DNA of 64,000 nucleotides from the NCBI GenBank assembly GCA_948567375.1, contig OX419759.1, positions 59,176,593-59,240,592 of the forward strand. Reading direction: 5' to 3'. The notes beneath the pieces are model-generated. The model did no database searches and was not told where the DNA came from. It worked only from the letters and a program-made list of their open reading frames with translations. Source of the stretch: Lunularia cruciata. Taxonomy: Eukaryota > Streptophyta > Marchantiopsida > Lunulariales > Lunulariaceae. How positions within the stretch are numbered: position 1 is the first letter of the stretch; the number at the start of each line of letters is the position of its first letter. Position numbers and translations under genes: made by a program. Of this stretch, positions 24,000 through 36,331 are shown piece by piece.

Positions 24000-24190
24000 T
24001 GCCAATGGAACCAATTAACCAAGATTGGGTCATAACAAGGTTTGCAGCAAGTTCCTATGTTGCTTTTGATGCTGGATATCCTTGCCAAAAGACAAGGTAT
24101 TGCAACATGCCTTGGATCACCTTGGAGTCTAAGACTTCTTGCACCTCAATCTCCTTGTCTCCATTGACCTCAATAAGCACTATAGGTTCC
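24000..24190 (-). pseudogene. Integrase C-terminal chromodomain of chromovirus 1
   Basis: The minus-strand sequence reads EIEVQEVLDSKV, then MLQYLVFWQGYPASKAT, with a stop where Trp is expected before the ELAANL segment. This is the E-V-E-x-I-L-D / Y-L-V-K-W-K-G-Y-P pattern of plant chromovirus integrase tails. The chromodomain is thought to guide integration to heterochromatin. Confidence 0.75.
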
Positions 24191-25597
24191 TAACATTGGT
24201 TTGGGATTTGTGACTCATAATAGGCCTCCAAAAAGGATAGGTGAAAACATCATGAATCTTGAACTAGGATGGAAGTTGGAGACAATACATGGAGCACATG
24301 CTTTCCTTGATCTCAAAGGGTTTGAGATGTTTGTTATCCAACTTGGGTTAGGAATGTGTGGTGGTGATGTTTCCTCTAATGAACCACATCTTTTGACCAA
24401 CATGGAAGTCAAGAGAAACTTTATAATATTGATAAACTTGAGTCTTCTATTTTTTTGTGCTTCATTAAGCTTTAGGGCAAGATGCTATGAGCTTTTTTGA
24501 TTGCTTTGGTCCTTTCCTCTATGAAAGGATCTACCAAGTCTCTAGAGATGTCAAGGCCAAATTGGGAATGAAATCCATAATTGGCATAGAATGGACTGCT
24601 ACTAGTGAGTGCATGCACTGTGTTGTTGTATGCAAATCCTACTCAAGGTAGCAATTCTAGCCAATTGTTTTATTGGTAGCTTATAGAACACAAAGGTACT
24701 GCTCATGTATTTGGTTTAATCCATTTAATTTTTCCATCTGTCTAAGGATGAAACACCAAAGATAGCTTAATCTGAACTTTCAAAAGCTTGAACAAATGCC
24801 TCTAAAACCTTGATGCAAATTGAGGTTCATGATCCAAAATAATATCATCCGGATGTCCATGCAATTGGACTATCTAGTCAATATTCAAGTAGGTCACTTT
24901 TATGTGTTAATCAACCTAAAACAAGGAGTAAAATGGGCCATCTTGGTCAATCAATCCACCACATTCAGAATTGAATCTTTTCCACAAGCAAGTGGTAGAT
25001 TTGTGATTAAATCCATGGAAATGGATCCCCAAGGTCAATTAGGCACGGTTAGAGGTTGTAGAAGACCAAAAGAGCAGTGCAAAGGGGCCTAGGAATATGA
25101 GCATACATCACAAGACTTGATGTACTTGCAAACCATTTGGGATATCTATGGCCACTAATAGTTCCTTGTAACAAGTTCTAGAGTTTGTGCAATACCAAAG
25201 TGCCCTATGAGAGGATTATCATGACATTCTATCAAGATTTGTAGGCATACAAGACAATCAAGGACATAGATCAGATTTTCTTAAAGGAGAAGTCCATCTT
25301 TGATTGTGAACTTCTCTAAACATTGACAAGATGAGAAAGTCATGGAGTTTTTTGATTGATGCATGACTTCTTGTACCAAGAGTCATCCATTGTAGTTGCA
25401 ATAATTGACCAATGATTGAGTTTTTACTCAAGAAGCTTGAATGGTAGTAATCTTGAACTGCTCTAACTTGAACATAGCTTAGGTCTGTTGGCCATAGGCT
25501 TCATCTCTCTCTCTCAAACCTCATATTTAGAGCATCAAGAAAGTGCATCTGCTTTACTTTGTTGTGATCCTATGTGGTATTGGATTTCAAAGTCAAA

Positions 25598-26790
25598 TTA
25601 AGCTAAGACAATCAACCATCTTGCTTGGCATTGGTTAAGGGTCCTTGTCATCATGAAGTATAGGCAATTCTTGTGATCTATCAAGATGGTGACTTGATGT
25701 TCAATGCAAGCAAGGTAATGTTTTTTCCAAGAAAAGGTTTTGTCCGTACTAGTGAAGGTTGTGAGTATGGCAACAATCTTAGAGTAGTTCTTGACAAACC
25801 AACGGTAAAATTTAGCAAATCCCAAGAAGCATTGAATATCCTTGAGCAAGGCTAGAGTATACCAACATTAAATAGTGTTAATGTTGAGGAGTTATACAAA
25901 TACCACTCGTAGAGATGACATAACCCAAAAATTCCATCAACAATCAATCAAACTAACATTTTCACAACTTGGCATAAAGACCATGATTGTGTGGTTGGCC
26001 AATACCAAGGAGATATGGTTGGCATAATCATCCAAGTTCATGGAGAAATCAAGATGTCATCAAGATAGATCACCATGAACCATCCAAGTGCTCTTGGAAA
26101 ATGTCATTCATCAAGTGCTAGAATTACAAGTGTGTTGGTCAGACCAAAGGGCATCACCATGTACTTGAATTATATGTATTTAGTATGAAAGGCAATTTTT
26201 TACTCATCTCCTAGGCATATCCTAGCTAGGCTGTAGGCTCCTTGAATGTCAATCTTGGTGAAGATCTTGCAAATGCGCAAGCAATCCAAAAGCTAGGAAA
26301 TCAAGGGTAGAAGGTAACAATTCATGATTGTGATCTTGTTGAGACTTTGGTAGTCCAAAGAGAGACAAAGTAAGCTATCATTTTTCTTAAAAAATAGGAT
26401 TGGAGCAACAATGGGAGAGCATGAGTGAAAGATGAAGCACTTGGTGCAATTCTTGGTGAGGTATTCATGAGCTGCTTTGAGCTCAAGATCTAATCATCCA
26501 TATATAGGTCCAAAGGTTGGAGTCTTTCCTTCCTCTAGGTCAATAGGATAGTTGTAAGGATGGTGCTCAGAAAAGCAATTTTCATTTGTTTTCAAAAAAC
26601 CAACAAGGTCTTCAAAATGTTTTGGAAGCTTGATATTGTCTAGCTTTGTCTTGAGGATGTCCATGGGGTTGATGTAGAGAGTGAAGATTGGGGAGTGCTT
26701 GGTAGCTTGCTGAAAGGATGTAGCGCTGAAAGAATGTAATGCCAAAAAAAGAAATTTGGATGGAAATGAGAGCCTTATCAATATGAGTTT
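25598..26790 (-). pseudogene. Reverse transcriptase and RNase H of chromovirus 1
   Basis: The N-terminal approach LPKHFEDLVGFLK and LEEGKTPTFGPIYG lies at 26700-26500. The catalytic block VIYLDDILI lies at 26073-26047 with both aspartates present. The IQCFLGFAKFYRWF connection and IEHQVTILIDHKN RNase H segment lie at 25849-25598. This is the usual Ty3 order. Frames change at least twice and TGA/TAG stops occur, so the product would be truncated. Confidence 0.75.
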
Positions 26791-29078
26791 TGATAGGATT
26801 TTTGAGAGGCTTCTTGACTACATGCTTGACAAGAATTGAATTGGTTTTGACACGCTTTGTGCTCTCCACCACAAGAAACTAAATTGGGGATTCAAGAAGA
26901 CAAGACTTGATAGGACTCAATAGGGGATAATTGGCTTGATGTTGTTATGGACTAACTATTGGACATTGAGAGTGATTTTTCTACTATGCCAATTGATGAT
27001 AGGATTGTGCACTTCTATCCCACTCAAACCAAGGATGATAGGATGGTGAGGGGTTAAAAGTGAAGGAAATTCCTTTCAAATGGTTTTTGACATGCAGATC
27101 TAGAGGAACTATCTTATGCAAGATTGCACCCAAGGAAATAGTCTTACCATCAATTACTTTGATAGGGATAATGAAAAACTTCTAGGCAATTAGGATGTTG
27201 TATCTCATGACAAGGCTTGGTCAATGACGCATGAGATGACATGAGCATGAGATGGTACCAAAATCTACTTATGCTAGTCCTTGTAGTGTGATGGTTGGGG
27301 ATTGGATAATCTTGACTAGTTGGGTAAAGCTTGGATTGTGTCAGATTGCCAATCAAGAATCTTGCCAAAGAAGATGTTAAGTGATATACAATCACACAAC
27401 TTGTACTATCATTAGATATTCTCATTTTCTAAAACTTGAGGAGTCTCCACAGCTTGTATTTTTTTGGCATTAACAAGCAATGTGTCCAAGATTACCTCAA
27501 TAGAGGCAAAGATTGTTTGCTTGATGTTGAAGTTTCTTTGCCTCATATAGGGAAGCAAACCAAATCAATCTGCATGATGTCATTTCCTGGTAGTGTTGTT
27601 GGAGCTTGAGGAGCTCTTGCAAGAGAAGCCTTTGCATGGTCCAAGCTTGGGGCCAAAGATTGAATTTTTTCTTGGCAATGTTTGAAAATATGGTTATCAC
27701 ATTGGATGGCATGATGCTTTCCTCATTTAGGCTAGAAGGATCTAAATAAAGCCATGATTAAGTCTTTAACATTGTCACAAAAACCTTGGTAAAATTGGTT
27801 TGTAAAGGTTACTTTGCACTAATTGACATCACATGCAAGCTACTTGAACTTGTAGGTGTAGATTGTTGTGACTAAGACCCCTACTAAAGCTAGCATAGCT
27901 TTTTGGCCAAGGTTCTTTCCTTGTTGCTATCACCAAGGATTGCTTAAAATTTTTCCATGCAGGCCGTGAAATCATGGAGTAGCAAGACTTTGCTTCCAAG
28001 AGAGGAGGAAACCAAGCCATAACTATTCCAAAGAGAAGTTTTCCAATGAACCCAACTTGAGTGCTATCATCAAGATATTAACAAGGATGCTATTGGATCA
28101 ACTTGATCTAATCAAAAATTCTCTAAACTTTAAGCAACTTGATCTATCAAAATTTTTGAGTAGGATATGGAGGTTAGGTTGTTGGAAGTATTCCCAACTA
28201 CCTTGAAAATTTGCTCTAGGTAGGATAAGAATGCATCTTGAGATCATTCTCTTGACATTTTTAAAGCTCAACCATCTAATGAAGTATAAACATGAGGGAT
28301 CTATACCTTGTTGTAAAAATATTCCTCTTCATCTAACATGCTTTCTAGGCTCACGATGTCACCATCAAAGCTTCTACTACCTCGTTAGAGCTTCAATTGG
28401 AGTGTGCTCTTTTAAGCAAGGAACTTCTTGAAAGGCTTGCTTCATCTTGAAAGGTTTTTAAACCTGTGTCAAGTTCAAAGGGATCTTGATAGATTTAGAA
28501 TGATCCCAAAGTCACTCCTCTTGTCTCAACTACACACACACAAAACTCCCACCTAGGATTGAGTTAAGGTTTTCAAGTTCCAAAATTGATGTACCATTGA
28601 TCCTGGTCTAGGTGTCACTAGAACTTCTCCTAAACTCCCTTTCAAAAGGTTTTGCTATAATGACACAAACACACTACACCTATACAAAAAGAGTGCATAC
28701 AAAGATTGGGCAACAAACATTAAAAATATGATGATATAGATGTGTTCTTGATTTGAGGATTAACTAGGTTTGAGGATTAACCTTGGAGGAAGAACTCTCT
28801 CTCTCTCTCTTGAAAGGATATGGTAACTTGGATGAAACTATCTTGCCCTTAAAAAGTGGAGCAATTTTTGGATTGCCTAGAGCCCTAAGTGCTAGCTTTC
28901 TACAACTGCAAACATGAGGCCTTCCTACCGTCCACCTAACCTATTAGCCAACAACTAGTTTCCCATCCTTAAACTTAGTTTACAAATTTGTCTTAGGACC
29001 GGTCTTCCTACACTTACATTCTTTATCTCCACTAATGGGTCTAGATTATTTAGCCAACATTGGTTCTGATATTGCTAC

Positions 29079-29669
29079 CTATAATGTTCTGAGGATAGGC
29101 AAACTTCCAAGAGAAATAAAAGAGAAGAAACACAAAGTTTCACACTCAATAGTCCGATGCCCCAAAGGAGCACTTTATCTTTATTATATAGCAAAGTGGA
29201 TTCCCTCAAAGGAAGCTCCACCCTTGGAACAGATACATGGATTGGTGACCTATCAGCAAGCTCCATCCTAAGATTAGTTGCATGCATGGGGGAGATGTTG
29301 GTTCTTATCTTATCTAGGTGGTCAACCAATTTTGACCAAAGGGAATCTTTTTTAGGAATCTCATAATTGCATGAGTGAGGTACCATTGGAGAGCTCTTGA
29401 CAAGAAAAACAAGAAGGGAGGGAAAAAAAGCCTATTTGCATTTAAGGAGGAGGGATGTTAAATTTATTTTCAAGGCCTAATTCATCCATTTAGGCCTCCA
29501 AAATTGGCTTTGAAGTTGTCAATCTATTTTTGATTCTTGTCTTATTTGTAGGAGTAATCTTTGGTGACACTTCTATCTAATCTACTTAGTCTATCATATA
29601 TAACATCCTTCCAAATTTTACCAAACCAATTTTCACCTCTAGATAATATGTCCAAGTATTGGTACTATA
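29079..29669 (-). repeat. LTR shared by two tandem minus-strand chromoviruses
   Basis: On the minus strand the polypurine tract AAAAGGGGGGAGAT (29684-29671) of the upstream element ends at this segment, and the primer-binding-like site of the downstream element (29077-29061) begins right after it. The segment is therefore both 3' LTR of the upstream copy and 5' LTR of the downstream one, about 590 bp. Exact ends are uncertain because the TG/CA termini are not clear and no second copy was found in the window. Confidence 0.5.
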
Positions 29670-29671
29670 AA

Positions 29672-31888
29672 TCTCCCCCCTTTTAAGATGCAACGTCCTT
29701 GTTGTGAAGTTGTTACTCAAAAGATTTCACTAATACCAATGTATGGATCAAGTTACTATATGAGGCAACATATAATAACCACTATATGTTGCCTCATATA
29801 GTGGTTATTCTTTCTAATGTACAAGATATTCCACATGTGGATGGTGAGTACCACGGATGGGTTTCTAGAGAATGCGTTTGACTTCATATTCCTCCTTGAC
29901 ACAAATGAGTGTTAGACAAGGGAAAAGTTATTGTAGAGAAGCAAAGTGGAAGGTTAGGGCACATATTTGCATAGTAAGGAAACATGGATCATTAGATGGA
30001 TTTTTATGTATGGTGATAGCTCGAGGTAATAGGCCACTATGCCAATTTGAGGATGGATAGGAAAAGGCCTAATAAAATGAGGTTTGAGCTTACAAGGGCC
30101 AACTAACATGAGTTTGGTTGTTGATAGCCAGACTTGATCCCAAATATTGAACTTAATGTGCTAATGTGTGCATTTACATATTGTTTTTGTCAATTTTGGG
30201 CAATTTGCAACTTGTGTTTGAAATTCTTTGTTCCCTATTGGATTCTAGAAAAATAAGTGTTGACATTGTCAACCTTGGTGCCATCAGCTTGGATCTTCAT
30301 CAAGCTCAAAAGTTTGAAAGGATGCTCTCTATACATAAGGAAGAATGGTGTGACATGTGTGAATGTATTCATTGTATTTTTGTAATAAAAGTCCACTAGT
30401 GGAAGTAAGGTGTCCTACCTCTCTTGCTCATCTAAGTGAAGCCCTGGAGTATGTCTTCAATAGTGTGATTAGCTTGCTCTATTTTTCCATCGGTTTGTGG
30501 ATTGTAAGTAGTGGACATGGTCAATTCGGTTTTGGCAAAACCAAAGAGTGTTCTCCAAAATAAACTAGTGAATTGAGTGCCTCTATTGCAAGATAAACCA
30601 TAGTGAGGTAAGACTACATCTAAGTGCAATTGAGCTAATTGTAGAGTAGTCACATTGAGGATGCACATGAATCATTTTGTTGAGTTGGTCAACAAAGACT
30701 ATGATAGAGTCAAACCCTATGGTAGTCTTGGGCAATTTACAAACCAGATCCATGCTTACCTATTCCTAACATTGTGTAGAAGTAGGAAGGAGTTGGAGGA
30801 GCCCCTTTAGGAGCTTTATTATGTTGATAGAGTAGGTAGCTTTGAATATATTCCATCACTTTATTGCTCATCATGGGTAAATAGTAATGGTATTTGACTA
30901 CATCTAGGGTCTTGTCCACCCCGACGGGACCTATAATGGTAAATCATAATATTCCACTAGGATGGTGGTTCTTATGTCTATGGCATCCAAGATCCATGAC
31001 TTGTCATCACAAAAGGCGAGTCCTTGGGTACTAGTGATACCTTTGATGATCAAACTCTTACAATCTGTGGATCAATTTTTATAGTAGCAAGAATCCTTGG
31101 CTAGAATTATGGGTTCATCTTGGCCTTTACCACTATGTTTTTTGCCATAGGAATTCAGCTGAATGCATCTACAAGTTGCTTCTTGCCTTCCACATATGTG
31201 ATCATTATGTTGAACCATTGTCTCCACTTTGCCTACCAAATCTTTCATTGAGATACGATCTTCCTACGTCTCAAGGTAAACTAGATGTTTGTGGTCTATC
31301 TTCACTACAAATTCCTTCTTGCCAAGATAGTGCTTCCAATGCTTGGTTGTAAGGACAATGACCAACTCTTCTTGTTTGGTGGTGTGATAGTTTTATTTTT
31401 TTGGTTATAGCTTTTAAGAGAAATATGCAACTGGGTGCCATCCATCATGCCACTCTTGTTTTAGGACTGCTTCTATTACTATGCATGATGCATCTATAAC
31501 CAACGTGATTGGATGTTTTGGGTCATACCATTTCAAGATTGGTGCATGTAATAATGCATCTTTCAATTCCTAATAGGCCAATTCTTGTGCAATTCTCCAC
31601 ATCCACTTCTTCTCCTTGCCAAGTAGTGCCATTAGAGACTTGTGCAACCTTAGAGAAGTCCTTGAAAAATTATCAATAGAACCCCATCTATCCTAGGAAA
31701 CTCTTGAGTTGAGTCTACATGTTTTAATGACCTTTATTTTATCTATTAACACTTGGATACCTTCTGCATTACTCTATGCCCCAAGTAGTCTATTTCAGAC
31801 TTGCTAAATTTTTCCTTTGAGATTTTTGCATACAACTAATTATGTCATAGAATTGGGAGAACTTCTCACTTGTGTTCCATCATTGTCC
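29672..31888 (-). mobile_element. Chromodomain Ty3/gypsy element 2, 3' half
   Basis: Minus-strand order: end of RT and RNase H (31888-31200; EIDYLGHRV, HPITLVIDAS, KIDHKHLVYLE), integrase zinc-binding region (30919-30737; MEYIQSYLLYQHNKA, first Cys replaced), integrase core (30668-30432; the acidic residue of DRG-x-Q-F reads N in CNRGTQF, while the catalytic Glu in NPQTDGKIEQ remains), C-terminal domain and a broken chromodomain (about 29890-29760; EEYEVKRIL, EYLVH), then a polypurine tract. The 5' half is missing: the copy stops at 31888 against LTR sequence of the plus-strand element E1, which fits E1 having inserted there. Confidence 0.78.
29755..29806. repeat. Overlapping hairpins in chromovirus 2
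   Basis: ACTATATGAGGCAACATATA (29755-29774) has its inverse complement at about 29783-29802, and a second inverted repeat, AACCACTATATG / CATATAGTGGTT, overlaps it (about 29777-29806). It sits near the chromodomain end of element 2. Confidence 0.7.
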
Positions 31889-32772
31889 TATAACACCCAT
31901 TTGTGCATGTATGTGCTATTGTGATATTTAGTTTGGTATAATAGTACTTGAGAGATATTATTTATATGGAGATAAAGTATGGTTTTATATTAATCATGAT
32001 AAGCTAAAGTTAGTTAGAGCTAAGATAGAGGGAACCTTACTTTAGAGGAAGTATGAGCACCACTATTTTGGATTCTAGTGTATTAACTTGGTATTATTCT
32101 TAGGTGTTTGACTTTGAGGAAAGAGTTAAGAACTCTTGGACCCACAAGACTTTTTGTTTAGGATTCTTCTATAATCCAAGGATAGCCCATGTGAAGGAAT
32201 CCTTGATTTAGTGGTCGGGTCAAGATAAGACCACATGCTTAGGAGAATATTTGTATGAGTATGGATATTCCTTTAGTTCTTAAATTTATTTGACTTTTAG
32301 CTTAGTAACTTGAGTTACAACAGTAATTAGTAACTCTGGTGCGTAATTATTTCACAAGTATATAAACAAGGGGTGAGGAGGTACTAATCATCCTTTTATT
32401 TGCAACTATCTCTCTCTCTCATTGAGTTCTCTAGTGAGCAATGTATGGAGTCTTAGAGTGTTAGCCTTGGAGGAGTATGATGGAGTTCTTGCCTTTTTAG
32501 TCCATGGTGCACTACCATAATAGCCATTAGAGGTTCCTCCTAAGTGAGAGACATGCTGGCTCACATTTTTAGTTCCATTATTGGGACCTCTCTAGAAGGT
32601 AAGATAATATTGTACATACAACTCTATATTAGATAGAAGGAGGCTTTGAGAGCTCACTTAGAGAGAACATTAGGAGTAGAGAGTGCTGAACTTATATTAG
32701 AGAACCAAGACCCATTTTTATACCTTGTAGTTCATTATGATATCTTTGAGGTGATTTTTTATATCTTGTACA
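31889..32772 (+). repeat. LTR of outer element E1 (5' copy) and following leader
   Basis: Starts TATAACACCCATTTGTGCATG and matches the segment starting at 63539 for at least 460 bp (to the window end) at about nine bases in ten. The right LTR limit is not visible and some of 32400-32772 may be the E1 leader. The left junction cuts chromovirus 2 at 31888; the right flank ends in TACA, the target site of the next insertion. Contains TATA-like and CT-repeat stretches near 32350-32425. A solo LTR is the alternative. Confidence 0.65.
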
Positions 32773-33038
32773 TGTCACGCCATTTGTAGTTCCGCATCTA
32801 GATGCTCGGACACTGGAGTTCCAGTGATGGTAGTTAGAGTTATTCTAGCTGTTTCTCAGGGACTACTTTCCGACGGTCAGATTTCGTGTTCGGGGTACTG
32901 ACTTCACGGTGGGGCCCACCGTCACTTTGCACCGTTTGCACCGTCAAGTGTGCCGTCAGCGGGACCGTTAGGGTTTCAGGGCTAGCTCGAGTCCATGGAG
33001 TATAGTTTCGAAGTGAGCTCCAGAGAGCTCACTTCTCT
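32773..33038 (+). repeat. Terminal repeat A1 of the DNMT element
   Basis: 266 bp from TGTCACGCCATTTGTAG to AGCTCACTTCTCT. It is the same length as A2 (42196-42461), with only a few differences such as CCATGG/CAGGGG near the right side. Unlike A2 it runs on into the leader and is not preceded by repeat B. Confidence 0.9.
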
Positions 33039-34633
33039 GATGTTGAGCCTTCGAGTTCCTGGCTATGGTGGACAGAGGCCGGCGAGCGTCACCTGGATTC
33101 TCTATGCTTGAGTGGGTGTGGCTTGACTGTAATCAGTGCCCAGTTGTTGGCAGTTTATAGAGTGACAGATCAAGTACTGATCTGAGTTGAGTTGAGTTGA
33201 GAATGTTAAGCAATCTGATTACATCAGAGAAGTGAAGTCAGGGGGAAATCGGGTGCAGGAACGTTGAGTGTTGGTGGTATCTCCAAGCTCGGTGGATCGT
33301 GGTAGCTCAATTCAGGTTCTATGTTTCCCTAGTGTGCAGAAGCTTGTGTAGTTGATGCAAATTTGGCAGTTAGGCGGACGGTGTGCGGAAGCGCTGGCCA
33401 AATTTCGAGCAAAGAAGGAGCAATTTTCGAGCAGTGTTGTGATTTTGAGCTCAGGAGGTGAAGGCAGGACCAATTTGCTGCGAGTTGGGCTCAGAAAGTG
33501 AAATTGAAGGTGGAGTTGGAAAGCTCTTCTCATGAAATTGTGATTTGGAAAAACTCGTTTTGTCAATTTGGCTCGAGTGGAAAGTTAGCGGGGGATTTGG
33601 CGGACATCCATCTTTAGGGTTTACGTCAGATTTTACGTCAGATTTACGTCAGATTTTGGGCCAGAATTGGAGGAGTTTTGCTGTTTGGCCAAATTTGGAG
33701 AAGTTTCGCTAGTTTGGAGGAGTTTCACAGATTTGGAGAAGTTTTGCCAATTTTGGAGGAGGAGTTTCACAGATTTGGAGAAGTTTTGCCAATTTTGGAG
33801 GAGGTTCGAAGTGGCAACAAGAAAGGCCTCATTTGGCTGAATTTCGGCGTTTAGAGGCTTCGAGGCATAGGGCTGTGGGCTATGAGAGGCTACGAAGGCC
33901 TAGAAGGGCCAGAAAGCCAGCTTGCTGGCGTGAGGCTAGCTAGTTTAGTGTAGATCTTGGTCATTGGTTGGCAAAATCTGCCATTCTTGCTAGATTGTGC
34001 GCAACAAGGTTTGACCCCTAGATCTCTTGTTCCTAGACTGGTGCCCTAGCCAACTGGTCCACCCTCACTTGTTGTCATAGTGACTGTGCCACTGTTATCT
34101 ATACACATGTAGCTTTGGCTAGGAGAGGCAGTTTGATCCCATTCTTGGTGATCCTGGTAGCTTAGGACTTAGATACGAACTACTCTTATGTCAAATGCCA
34201 AATGGTGGCAGAGTCAGTCTCGTGTTGTGTTATGAGATGGAGGGTTTTCGTTTAGATTTCTTGTGATTGGATCCCCTCCATTCTCTGCTTCCTATTTGTG
34301 CACCACGTTTGTGTGAGGTGCCTTGACTTTTGAGCGTTGGTGCTCTGGTGTGCTCTCGGTGGTGAGGCTAGAGTGATGACCAGTTAGACTACCTTTGTTT
34401 CTCTCCGGTGAGGCAGGAAGTGATGACATGCAGACCGTGAGAGTGCGTGTTATGATGGCAGGTTACAGGTTGCCCTTCCCCTAGTGTAGTTATCTCGGTT
34501 AGAGTTACATTAGTGGGTGGTGTTTTAGTTGGTGTTGGCACGCGGTGGTGTTGGCACTTGGTGGGGCACTTGCGGTTGCGACTTGCTGTTGCAGTTGGTG
34601 GTTCGGGTTTGTTGGTGTGGTTACTTTGTCACG
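33039..34633 (+). other. Untranslated leader of the DNMT element with short tandem repeats
   Basis: About 1.6 kb with no ORF that continues the Gag frame. Contains GAGTT pentamer repeats (33184-33203), three TTACGTCAGATT units (about 33619-33657) and repeats of TTTGGAGAAGTTTTGCCAA and TTTGGAGGAG (about 33680-33805). The first 160 bp are shared with the derivative at 12061-12631. If the PBS at 34203 is real, the part before 34200 is LTR U5-like sequence. Confidence 0.65.
34203..34217 (+). other. Candidate primer-binding site of the DNMT element
   Basis: TGGTGGCAGAGTCAG matches TGGTATCAGAGCCAG, the initiator-Met-tRNA site common in plant LTR elements, at 12 of 15 positions. It lies 2 bp after a CA dinucleotide (34199-34200), the normal spacing from an LTR end. 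This would make 32773-34200 the R-U5-like part of the 5' LTR. Confidence 0.55.
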
Positions 34634-36322
34634 ATGGAGTTCTTTGGAGATTCCAGAGGAGTTAGCCCTGCAGTACGCAGTGGGTTTACTCGGAGTGGTG
34701 CTCGGTATCAGCCTGTATCTCAGGTCCCAGTGAGGGAGGAGATTGACTCTGAGTTGGAGTTTGACACAGGAGCTGATTCAGTTGAGAGTGCACTTGGTGT
34801 GTCCGCACCGTTGTTGTGGGACATGGACGAGATTTATGGGGCCTCCAAAGGCCCTAGGCGTTACTCTGGTACAGTGGGTACCATTGAGTTGGATGACTTC
34901 ATCTAGGAGTTTGATAGTTGGTGTGATCTGCAGCAGATGCGGAACCCGACTTTGTTCACACCTTTCATGGCATGGAAGGGGTTGTTTCAGCACTTGGAGG
35001 GTCCACCGATGGACGACTACCATGAGTTCAGGAGAGCTCATTTGGAGGAGATTGAGTTATGGAGATAGTATTGGTCTCCTCACTATGTCTCCATCACTTC
35101 AGGCTCGGTGGCCAGGAGTAGATCGGCTGTACCTACGAGTTCTAGCTCGAGTAGTGTGGGTGGAGCTAGTGGAGGTGCACTAGCTGGAGATAGTGCTACT
35201 ACGAGTGGAGGTACCGCTGCAGGAGGTGGTGTGGTACCGGGGTTTAACCCCATGGTTGAGTTCTTCCTATGTTTAAGGCAGAACTACCAAGGAGTGCGGA
35301 CTGACAAGCTGAGGAGCTTGCAGGAGTTCCAACGGAAGGCTGGAGAGAGCCTACGCGAGGCATACACTCGCATGAGGCGGCTGATCAGTTTCACTCAGGG
35401 AGTTACTGAGGCCCAGGCAGTCCAGTTTTGGTATGGGATACTGGACAAGGAGTTGCGACGTAGAGTTCGTGATGCTACGTTGTTGCAGGCTACTTTGCCC
35501 ACTTTGGCAGTAGTCTTTGGTTTGGCTGAGCGTATTGAGCTCAACATGGTGGAGGAGAGAGTGGTGACATCTGGATTTGGTAGGGAGACCTCATCCACGG
35601 TTGTGACTTCTTCTAGAGTGCAGCAGAGTGCACCACGCCCAGTTGGTTTTCGAGGACAGGGTGGACAGCCCAGATCCTATGGAGCGAGTGGAGGGCCTAG
35701 TGGAATTAGACCCTTACCCTCATTTTCGGGTCAGCAGCAGCCAGTGAGTGGTGGTGTTGCTTGTTGGACTTGTGGTGGACCTCACCATAGGAGAGAGTGT
35801 ACGCAGGGCAGCGGACCTGATACCTCTGGTGCATCACAGCCAGCACAGAGGCAGTGTGAGCATTGCCACAGATTTGGTCACACTAGTGACCGGTGTTTTG
35901 ACCTACACCCGGAGTTACGGAGTGGTAGGGCTGCTATGGCAGGTAGTAGAGGAGCTCCAGTTCATGGAGGACGAGGTGGTAGAGGTGGTGGTAGAGGATC
36001 TACACCTAGTAGGGGTGCAGTACCTGCCCTTACTTCTGACACAGCTATGGCTACTCGGATTGAGCAGTTGGAGCAGAGATTGGCTATTGCTCAGAGGAGA
36101 TCAGATTCGGGTGTTGAGGCTTCCACCTCATATGCTGGTGATAGAGATGCTTTGGACTTCATGTGCGGAGCAGCACAGGTGGATGCATCTGCAGCAGTGA
36201 CTAGGAGTGTTGTACGTGCTCCAGAGCCTAGAGGAGCATCAGTGGAGTTGGACCCACAGAGAGGAGAGGTTGGGAGACAGGTCAGACTTCCCCAGTCTTT
36301 CACGCTATCTGAGGCATTGTAG
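34634..36322 (+). other. Gag region with two zinc knuckles
   Basis: Contains a retrotransposon-gag type capsid region (EFDSWCDLQQ near 34907, FQRKAGESLREAYTRMRRL near 35330, and FWYGILDKELRRRV near 35427). It then has a Gly/Ser/Arg-rich stretch and two CCHC knuckles: CWTCGGPHHRREC (35761-35799) and CEHCHRFGHTSDRC (35855-35896), the second followed by a FDLHPE segment. An RG-rich basic tail (about 35935-36015) follows and may bind RNA. Stops at 34904 and 35066 lie within this region. Confidence 0.85.
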
Positions 36323-36331
36323 ACGACATCC

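Larger units (their letters stand above)
23990..29078 (-). mobile_element. Chromodomain Ty3/gypsy element 1, internal region, decayed
   Basis: Read on the minus strand from 29078 downwards: a primer-binding-like site at 29077-29061 (TAGCAATATCAGAACCA, resembling the initiator-Met type TGGTATCAGAGCC), a leader, gag-like fragments (about 28020-27430), protease-to-RT linker, RT with an ExGKTPTFGPIYG approach segment (26781-26494) and an intact YLDD codon run at 26067-26056, RNase H (25849-25598, TILIDHKNCLYF), integrase (about 25400-24540; SISMD, NYGFH-type motif), and a C-terminal chromodomain (24186-24000; YLVFWQGYPASKAT). Stops in every section show it is inactive. Confidence 0.78.

Noticed and set aside
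32773..34200. Calling 32773-34200 a complete 5' LTR
   Set aside because: The 3' side does not repeat it; only the first 266 bp (A) recur, and the polypurine tract points to repeat B as the start of the 3' LTR.
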